Of a stretch of 64,000 nt of DNA, positions 23,518 to 33,600 are shown piece after piece. The DNA is from Symbiodinium natans (Eukaryota; Sar; Dinophyceae; Suessiales; Symbiodiniaceae). The position numbers were made by a program, and so were the translations under genes. Each line of letters starts with the position of its first letter. Positions within the stretch are counted from its first letter, which is position 1. A model generated the notes under the pieces. The model was not told where the DNA came from. It was given only the letters and a program-made list of their open reading frames with translations, and did no database searches. Where the stretch lies: assembly GCA_905221605.1 (NCBI GenBank), contig CAJNDS010000158.1, positions 286,676 to 350,675 on the forward strand. Reading direction: 5' to 3'.

Positions 23518-26500
23518 CTGTTTAGGGTTTAGGGTTTAGGGTACGTAGGGCTTAGGGTTTAGGGTTTAGGGTTTAGGATTTAGGGTTTAGGGTTTAGGGC
23601 TTAGGGTTTAGGGTTTAGGGTTTAGGGTTTAGGGTTAGGGTTTAGGGTTTAGGGTTTAGGGTTTAGGGTTTAGGGTTTAGGGTTTAGGGTTTAGGGTTTA
23701 GGGTTTAGGGTTGTGTCGATCATAGCAATCATACCAGCTCAGTCTACAAATCCAGACCAGAGAGTTACTTTCGGCAAAGGCCTTCACAGAGTCCGAGTAG
23801 CCCAACATTACCTGCGGCCATCATTGGACTGCCCAAGCACTCAAAGCTTCACTCAAAAAAACTTGGCCGAAAGCTAGCGAGGGAGCTGGTCGGAGGGGGC
23901 GATAGTGCCGGTAGCTCACAAACCCTCATTGCCCAAAGCTTCATCTTGGAACCCCGAAAACCAAGTCACATTTGGCCAGAAAACGGGGTGCCCATACCCC
24001 ACACCCCTTGGAAGAAACTCAGCTAGCCCTCGCAGGCAAGCTTTCGTGACCGAGCGCCATAGGAGATTTGGACTTCCTGCAGCCCCCCTTCCAGCCTCCT
24101 GCTTGCCTTTGACATGATCCCTGGCCGGGCCAAGCTTAGCGCAGATCATGCAAATAAACGAGAGGCTTCGATGATAAGACCATGGCAAGGTGCTTGTACC
24201 ACGGAATGCTCAGCAGGGAGTCGATGACACTCGGTGCCGCTTGTAAGTCGTCCCTGGTCTCGAACCTGGCTTGCTCTTGGCACTTGTTTCCACATTCCGC
24301 GTTCACGAAGTCATGAGCGGAGTTCGCTGTAGACCTGCACAACCTCCGACCACCCGTTTTGCCAGAACAGGAACACGGGCTGAAGTTGAGAGCGAGCCGC
24401 AGAGGGCTGATCCGCATGAACTGCTTCACACCCCCGATCTTCTGCCTCGAAGCAAGGCCATATCCATCAGTTCGCCAAGACAGCACCCATTGCAACCCAG
24501 TCGCAGCAGACACACCGCCAAGATGTCGGAAGTGGCCCGGGACATCCTTGGCTTGAAAACAAACGCCCCTCCACAGCTCTGCTGGCGGCTCACATTCAGA
24601 AAGTCATGTCTGCACAAATAGCCCCGGTAGCGAGATGCAGTACGCACCCACAGCCTCTGGAGGCAGGTCTGCGATGGTACAGAACCTGGCTTTTCAACAC
24701 GCTTGGAATCTCAGGATGCAGCGAGGACTGCAACCTTCAACATGCACGCCATGGAGCGTGTCAATAACCTCCTGGACAATCTCGGACATCGGCATGTCTG
24801 GCGGCCTTGGCAGTCATGAAGGGCCCTTGAGGTGCTAGAGTAGAGGGTTCAGTATGCCGCTAAGGTAAACATCCCCAATACTTCCGCTCTTTCTCTTTCT
24901 GACCAAATATGTGCATCTTTGTGCGCTGTAAAGCAGCAGCAGCAATTTTGAGTACGGTAGCCATGCTTCTGCCGAACTGGACAAAACTCGCCCCTGAAGG
25001 AAGGGTGGAGAGAGGAGGCCCCGAGCATCCAACACTTCTCAAAAGGATGTTGGGCTTCTGCTGTTGGCCCAAGCTGAGCTCCAAATCTCAAAGCACGTGG
25101 AGTCTGCGCAGGAGACGTGGCGAAATGAACCACCTGTCTTTGACAAGGGGCAGAAGCGGCCGCCGCGACTGAATCTCCTCAAAAAAAAGCCATGGTTTGC
25201 TTTCGTGCATGTTCGTCTTGGCCCCAGAAGTCTTGCTGAAAGATGCACGGGTTCGAGCTTGACGCTGAAATTGAGGTGTGGAGTTGGCTTTCTGAGATTT
25301 GGGAGTTCTGCTGGCAAAATCACTTCAGCTCAGAAAGAGAAAAGGAGAGGGGGGAGGTGAGGAGAGGTGGCCTGTACAGCAGCCTTGCGCCTGCAAGACA
25401 TGCAGGCTACAAACACAAGGTGGGGCTCGCTCATGCCCCCCTGCGTTCGTGAGGCGCTTGTGGGTTTTGGGGGTGGGCAGGGGAGGTTGGGTGGAACTCA
25501 CAGCGCTTCGCGAACAGATTGTTGCGTTTAAGGCTTGCTTTCATGCTGAGCCACATCGGCTCCATGCAACAAAAAGTCTCCTGGAGAAGCCAGTCGCACT
25601 TCTGCTGCTCCGTCCAAGCCGAGTACGACCTGTCAGAAGCACGATGCCTAACTCCAGAAGGAGCCACCACCACCACCCCCCGAAGCACCTCCTACACTAA
25701 GCCACTAAGCATAGCCACTAAGCATAGCCACACAACATCTTACCATCAGTCTTAGCCACCAGTAACTCCGGTGTGCATCCAAGTGTCCCCAATCCGAGAT
25801 ATTGGACGATGGCATCCATAACCTCCCGGTGCCTGAGCTTGTGGAAGCACCGAGATGGTGGATGTGAGGTTTGGACTTTTTCCCTTCTTTCAAAGGATGG
25901 AGGTTTGCAGCTTATCTCGCGGTACTAGTACCCGGTGGGCAGAACACAAAAAGGCTTGCTGGACCCGGTGACGTAGGATTTCGCGCCTTGCTGCCGAGCT
26001 CGGCTTGAGTGCCTTCCCTCGACCTCACGTCCCACACCCAGAAACTCAAGCCAAGATGTGCCAGGATACCTGTCGGACTCTTGGCGAATGTCCAGGCAGG
26101 CGAGGCTTATGCCAAAGGTACGAACTCTCCGGATGAGATCCAGCAGGCGGCCGTGGGCCAAGACCTCTCGCTATCTGGCCCCCCAAAAAAAGAATAGCGA
26201 GGGCAGCTCTAGGGACTTTAGTGACTCTCATGACACGCCTCATCACCCGTTGCCACCAGGGACCGGTACATGATCTCCAGGGGACGAGCCAGCTCTTCCA
26301 TGCCTGAGCTGGCACTATCATCGTCGTCTATATAGAAGTTAGGCACACTACAAGAAACCAGGCCCCGGTGCTCTGGTATACCTCCGACTCGAAGTCCTTG
26401 TCCACTGGCTTGCCAAGGTAGAGGCTCTCCATGGATTTCTTCGTGCGGAATAGGCGACGGCGCACGCTCATGAGGAGCCTGAGCTGCATGGATCATGATC

Positions 26501-27537
26501 CTCTTCTTGGCGCCGCACGTGAGATCTCTGGTCCTCAAGCTGCCCCTTCAACTTCGGGGCCGGCGGTACGGCTCGTCCGCGGCCACGCCATTGTGGAAGT
26601 TGAGGTGGACGCCGCAGCGTGTGTCTGGACGACAGACCTGTGGGCCGAGTCCGGCCGGCAACACCTTCAGAATCCTTCAATAAGTCCCCAACCTTGTCGC
26701 CATTGCTGCCAGGAGTGGACCACATGCTGCTCAAAGTCTTCAGCTCCTGCTGCAGCTCCTGGAGATTAGGGACTTCCCGATTCTGGGCGTCGAGGGCTGC
26801 AAGTCTATTTGAGAAGAAAGGTTAGGGGGTTGGGCCAGACCTCGCTGGTGTCGCCCGTCATGGACAAGTCGAAGAGCAGGGCGTCTACCTGGACGCTGAA
26901 CTCAAAGCATAGCTGCATGGCGCATTGAATCTTGAGATGCCTTGGGGCAGAATCCTTCCAGACCGCCCCAATCCCCCAAACCCCCCCCCCCCCGCAGCAT
27001 CTTGTCGCCTTTCTTGCCGCCTGGCTTGGAGGGTTTGTGCGTAGACCTCTCTGTGTTCCATTTGTCCTCCAGACTTTGCTCTAAGTTCCGTTGTTGTTGC
27101 TATTGCGGTCGCTGTCGCTGCTGCTGTTGCTGTCCTCGTCCTCGTCCTCCTCGTCCTCCTCGTCCTCCTCGTCCTCCTCGTCCTCCTCGTCCTCCTCGTC
27201 CTCCTCGTCCTCCTCGTCCTCCTCGTCCTCCTCGTCCTCCTCGTCCTCCTCGTCCTCGTCGTCCTCGTCGTCCTCGTCGTCCTCGTCGTCCTCGTCGTCC
27301 TCGTCGTCCTCGTCGTCCTCGTCGTCCTCGTCGTCCTCGTCGTCCTCGTCGTCCTCGTCGTCCTCGTCGTCCTCGTCGTCCTCGTCGTCCTCGTCGTCCT
27401 CGTCGTCCTCCTCGTCCTCCTCGTCGTCCTCGTCGTCCTCGTCCTCCTCGTCGTCCTCGTCCTCCTCGTCCTCCTCGTCCTCCTCGTCCTCCTCGTCCTC
27501 CTCGTCCTCCTCGTCCTCCTCGTCCTCCTCGTCCTCC

Positions 27538-27608
<71 letters not shown>

Positions 27609-30600
27609 CTCGTCGTCGTCGTCGTCGTCAACGTCGTCGTCGTCGTCGTCGTCGTCGTCATCGTTGGTTTTTTTGTTGTTGCGTTGCTGTTGCTACCTTA
27701 GCTCATCTTGTGCCGAGGTTGGGCGTAGGGAAAATTCAAGGCTACAGCCCACCCAACGATTCATTCACTTAGGGGTGTCGCTTTTCAGAAGTCTTCCCAT
27801 CGCTTTACAGGGTTTTGGGCACTCGTGTCCACCGCTTGCTTGCTTGAATGGCTGGGGCTCTTGGCGCTTGCTCAAATCAAGGCGGCATTGCGGCAGAACA
27901 TCAGTTCGCAGCTTGGCCGAGCCTCCGCGTAGTAGAGCTCAGCTATTCTCCATCGGAGAAGAGCGCTGACTTCACGGGTCGTCGTGGCCTTACTCGTCTA
28001 CTTCGGGCTCACATTCTGGGAGCAGGCGCCTCAACAGCGAGCTAGGCAGCGTGATGTTGCCTGTGCGCTTCCATGCGAGCGGCTGTGACATTCGGGTTGC
28101 CATCCCGATCTCCTCCCATCCAGGTACTCATCTTGATGACCTTTTGCAGCAGTTGCACAAGAACTTCCATGAAGAGGCCGGTGACACTGCCGGACATGCT
28201 AAGGCAAGGAAACGGGGACAAGCAGCAATCTCAAAGCCGAAAAACTGATGCATCATAGGGGAGAGCCGGCATCCCGCGGTGCTTCAGGCAGCGATCAATA
28301 CGTCGGTAGTGCTCTGGCACTGCCGTCCAAACAGCGTCCTGCAAGGCAACATGCGAACCGCTCCCCACACCCCCCCGAGCACTGTCCTCGATCACCAGCA
28401 TGCCGTTTCGTGCCTCACCTGTTAGGCCAAGTCAAGAGAACTCGAAGCCACGGTATGGAGGTTGTTGGATTTATTTTCCTTCGCTTGCTTTTCTGAGAGC
28501 CTTCCGCAGTGGGCCGGTTGCGGCGGACTGCATTTGTTCGCCAGCAGCTCCATTGAAGAGCCTGGCCAGGGCCCCCACTTCTTACGAGACGACCCTTGGC
28601 ACTCAGGAGTCCAAAGCCTGGATCTTGGCTCGTAGCTCCTCTTGCTCGCCCGGCGTTAAAGAGTCCCTGGTATCGTTCACCTTTGAGAACAGGCGCGACA
28701 TACTCATGGTGGTTGAATTTGTCGACCAAAGCTTCTTCACAAAACAAGATTTAGACAGCAGGCGGTAAGGACAAGTAAGGACTTCTGCTTCCCGTGCCGT
28801 AGCCGGCTCATGTGTGACGACGCTGGAGTTGACCGCTGGTGGGGCTACTTCTTGCTTGCGGTTTCTCGCTCGGGGTGTGTTTGTGGGCGGCGGTGACAAG
28901 AGCACCTGCTCCATCGTGCTCTTTTCGCTGTTCAGTGTCCACTTGGCGTAGCACGTGTTGCCGTCTACCGTTCGGGACAATGGACAATGGCTCGCTCAAA
29001 AATCACGGCACAAGAGCCATAACATGAACTATAAACAGTAAACCCTAAACCCTAAACCCAAAACCCTAAACCCTAAACCCAAAACCCTAAACCCTAAACC
29101 CTAAACCCTAAACTCCCTCCTAGAGCAGGGGAGATGGCCTTGAGGAGCTGGGAGATGCATTCGTGCTTCTTGAGGTTGCTCCTGCGCTGGGCCTGTTGCG
29201 CAGGAGAAGAGGCCAGGGAGCTGCAACAGAAGGCCTCATCCCCAAGGGTTGTTAGGGTTTCGGGCTTAGGGTTCAGGGCTTAAGGTTGAGGGTTTTGGGT
29301 TTCTTTTTGGCACCCGACTAGCCACAGCACGGCGGGGTTCGAAGGTCGGCTTGGGAAAAGGGTAGGAAAACTTAAACCACAAGGCCAGGTCAGGCTCGCC
29401 TCGGGAAATCGCCCTATATGGCATTCAGAAGAGGGAATGTTAGCGCTGATGTGAGCCCCCTTTCATCCCTCCTAACCAGAAACCAGACGGACACCCAAAC
29501 AAACACATACCAACACCTTCACCGAAACATCCCGGTTGCGGGGGCCTAAGGGAGGCAGAAAGGCGCGAGTACAGTGGCTTCGCAAGGCTTGATGTATTGT
29601 TGCAAACCCGTTTGTGGTTTCGACTCTCACACTCGCGCACGGCAGGCAAGGCTCTCGGTTCATTGGTCCAAATTTTGCAGTGGGCGGAGAGGCTCTGCCC
29701 AATATGTGAACCCCCTAAACTAAAGGTTTTTTTTATTTAGGCCAGAAAGGCTTGCAGTCCTGGGTAGGGTGCGCAGTTAAGACGAGCTCGATCTTGTGGT
29801 TGACCAGGGCCTCACGCCACAGCAAACAGCAGATCCTTGAAGGCCAAAATTTTCCAAAGACTGAACAAGATGTTCGCCACATGCCTCACGGATCTGCGAG
29901 TAGGTGATGCCCTGCGCCTTACTTGTCCACAGGTATCCGAAACCGCGTGCCCTTGCAGTGTCTTGGGTTCTCATGAGCAAGTTCAGAAGGCACCGTCATC
30001 TTGTTGAAGCAGCCGCGAAAGGTCTTGATCGCAGTGTCGCCTGGATCCTTCCAAGAGAACTCGAAATCCACGTATTTACAGTAATTATAGTCATTATAGT
30101 CATTATAGTCACTATACTCGTTATAGTCATTATAGTCGTTCTAGTCATTATCGTCATTATAGTCACTATAGTCATTATAGTCGTTATAGTCATTATAGTC
30201 ATTGTAGGCATTGTAGTCGGTAGAGTCATTTCATTATAGTCAGCATAATCATTGTAGTCATTTTTCCTTATTCAAGCGATTCTAGCTCTCATGGTTGTTC
30301 TTGCTCTTGTCGTTTCTTGCTGACTCTCTCCCAAAGCCCAGCAAAGAAGCCTAAACCCTAAACCCCTAAACCCTAAACCCCTAAACCCTATACCCGAAAC
30401 CGTAAACCCCAAACCCTAAACCCTAAACCCTAAACCCATGGCAGCTCCGGGAAGTCCATGGTCACGAAGCTCTTGAGGGCCGTCTTGAACGCTCGCAGGC
30501 GCTGATGCGACTCCGCCAGGTTGGCCTGCACCAAGATCTCCTCTCCAGGATGACAGTTTAGGGTTTAGGGTTTAGGGTTTAGGGTTTAGGGTTTAGGGTT

Positions 30601-33600
30601 CAGGGTTTAGGGTTTAGGGTTTTTTTTGCCACCCGCTTAGCTGACCTCTCGGACACTCTGCAGGGAATTGGCGGTTGGAATACTGGTCTGCGAGAGTTGC
30701 CAATAGGTTGAGTCATCACAACACACAAACAAACCCCAACTCCAAACAAAACAAACACAGCCATCCACTCAACTCATTGCAACCCCCTCGAAATTGTGCG
30801 AGATCGAACTTTCCGCACCGACCTCTTCAGAGACCCCATCCACAATATACAACCGAAAGGACGTTACAAACACTACAACAAAGGATACACACAAATACCA
30901 CATCTCAACAGGGAGTCCGTTAAATGTTCAAGGGATGTAGGTGGGATGCAACCAGGCTCCAGCATGGTAATAGGTTCACTACCCGCCTTGAGCTCTTGTA
31001 CAGGAGTTGCTTCCCAACATCCACGTAGCGACTACACTGAGATCATCCGAGTGGCCATAACGGATGAATCACACATGCAAGCACAGTACACCATAAACCA
31101 AGCATCCACATGTCCACTCCATGGTTCCTTAAAGAAACCGAAGTTGTTGTCAGGACAGGGCAAGTCCTCAAGACTCGTCCACAGTTCTTCAGTCAATCAG
31201 TTCAGGACATCAAGATTCCCGGGTCGTACTGCATCAACCCAACAACCACAACAATCCAACAGATGAGACACCGCACCACCACAGCAAACCAGACCACATG
31301 GATCCAAACACAATGAAATCCCAAAGCCCGGGAAGCTTGGCAATTGTGCGGGTCCTCTCCATCCCTAACTCCTGTAGCACAACAGATCCACCAAGATACC
31401 CACCTACATATGCTCAAGGAACAAGATGTAACAACAAAGAAACAGTGCATCATAGGGTTCCCTAACCTCCCAGCATGTGGGCCACTGCTCAGCACGAAGT
31501 CAGCAGAGAGTCCAGATGCACACATCATCCCAACAACCACATAGATCCAAACAGTCGGACCAAAGCTGACCGAAGCAACCACCACCACATGCATCCACAC
31601 GATAGGGACTACCGTAGCCTCTCCACTGAAGGTGCAAAGTGCAGCGGTTTGACAAATTACTTGTGGGCGCGTGCAAGTGCCGGGACATTCACCTACATAG
31701 GCTCAAGCACCAATAAGTAACAACATCCAGGGGTCTCCCAATCCCCCGGCATATGGCCACTGCTAAGTACGAAGTCAGCGGAGAGCCCAGATGTACTCAC
31801 CATCCCAACAACCACATAGATCCAAACAATCGAACCAAAACGGACCGAAGCAACCACCACCACAAGTATCCACACAATAGGGACAACCGTAGTCTCTCCA
31901 TTGAAGGCACAAAGTGCAGCGGCGCGTCAAATTACTTGAGGGTGCGTGCAAGTGTTGGGGGGCTGACAAGTTTCAGGGTGCACCATGTCTCCCAAACATC
32001 AGTAAAAACGCATGCAAATGCAAATTGCAAGGCACTGAATTACAAATTACGAATTAGCTCAAATTACTGCTTGCCCATCAATCATTGGCTCAACCCAGGT
32101 GGTTTCTGGTTTCCCATGCCCGCATCTGTCGCCACCCAGCCTTGCCTCTTCCACCCTAAGGTTGTCACTGCATGGTCTATCAACCGGTCGTCATGCCAGT
32201 GTACCCGTCCATTGCAGCCTCTGTCTCTTCGCCCGAGCTGTCACTGTCCGGGTCAATCTACCGTCTGTGTCATTTTGCAACGACCAGTGTACATGCAGTT
32301 GTGTATCCGCAATCCGACTCTTCCATCGGCCAAATGCTCCCAGTTCATGGGTTTCTGGTGCCACCAGCAAAGATTTGGCTAGCACTAGGCATCTGCATCT
32401 GCAGCATTCCGAACAACCAGCGGGCCAGAGGGCATACTGCACACCAGTAAGGGTTGCCAATATCGGGCATTTGCAGCATCCAGGAGAACCATCGTGTAGG
32501 CTCAAGTAGGATGCCCCAGTGACATGTAGCCAGTGTCGAATGTTGCAGCAATCAGGAGATCCAGCATGCAGGCTCAAAGTCGTCACGGTGTTGCACCCAT
32601 GGCTTGTCGACAGCCGGAAACTAATTTGGTTGTGGAGTTCAGATATCATAAACTAATGACATCAATAGACAATGCTATAAATATCACATGTGGTAGAGAG
32701 GCTATCAGGTGGAGCTTGAGAGTCCCCAGGAAGGGAAAAAGGAAGGGGAAAGGAAGGAGAAAGAGGAGGAGCAGCAAAGAGAGGGGAAGGGGTAGGGGAG
32801 CACAGCAGGCAGCAGGCGCATGTTACACACACCTCCGTGAGACCTCACATCATGTGCCTCCCTGGTCCATCCATCCCCTTAATTGCAAAGCCGTTTCGCC
32901 GATGACTCAAGGCGTGGCGCTGGTCGCTTGTTGTGAGTGGTCTCAAGAGCCTCCCGATTTGTGAGAACTTGTAGGACTGCGGGTGCAACCCCATTCCCCC
33001 CATTTCCCCCTCGATCGGATTCCGACACCTCGTCAAGCCGACGGAAACGAAGTCGACTCTGTCGAAGCACTCTGTCTCCAACTCTCACGTCATCCCTCGC
33101 TCTCAGAACCAAAGCTTCAGTGGGAACTGCAAAACTCATGCTTCGCAACCACAATAGGGTGTCGGCGTCAGAGCTTAGTATGTTTCCCCCAACAAACCCA
33201 ATGAGCACCAATCTTTTAGCCTCCGTGTGTGTTGCCACGTCATTAGAGGGGGTCGCTTGTCCTCCATGCCATAGGCATCGTGCAGAAAAAACGGCCCCCC
33301 GCTGAATGTCCAAATTGCACCCTGGTATCCAAACCCCTTGGGCGACCCGCCGTTCAGTGCCCCCAGGAGTTTCAACCCACAGGCCCGCATTGTGATAGGA
33401 AGTAACCCCCCAGATAAGGTTAGGGAGGTGGGAGTTCTGCTTGTCTTTATGGGGCGGCGTTGGGCAATGATCCTGGTTCTCTCGAATCATAACCGTCGTG
33501 AATACTTCCCCCGGGAAGACTTCACGTAGGACCTCCACAAGCAGCCTCGTGACCCAAGGCAGTCTAAGCGAGGCCAGAAGGGGCTTGCCAGTAGACCTCG

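Noticed and set aside
27091-27969. Long open frames giving poly-Ser, Thr-Arg and Arg-Pro proteins
   Set aside because: Produced by the trinucleotide-periodic minisatellite 27,130-27,660 inside a PEPC intron; open on both strands in several frames.
29320-29345. A tRNA gene based on GGTTCGAA
   Set aside because: Only a B-box-like word is present; no acceptor, D or anticodon arms could be drawn.
30077-30240. CRISPR-like array of short repeats
   Set aside because: Contiguous 9-base minisatellite without unique spacers, in a eukaryotic intron.
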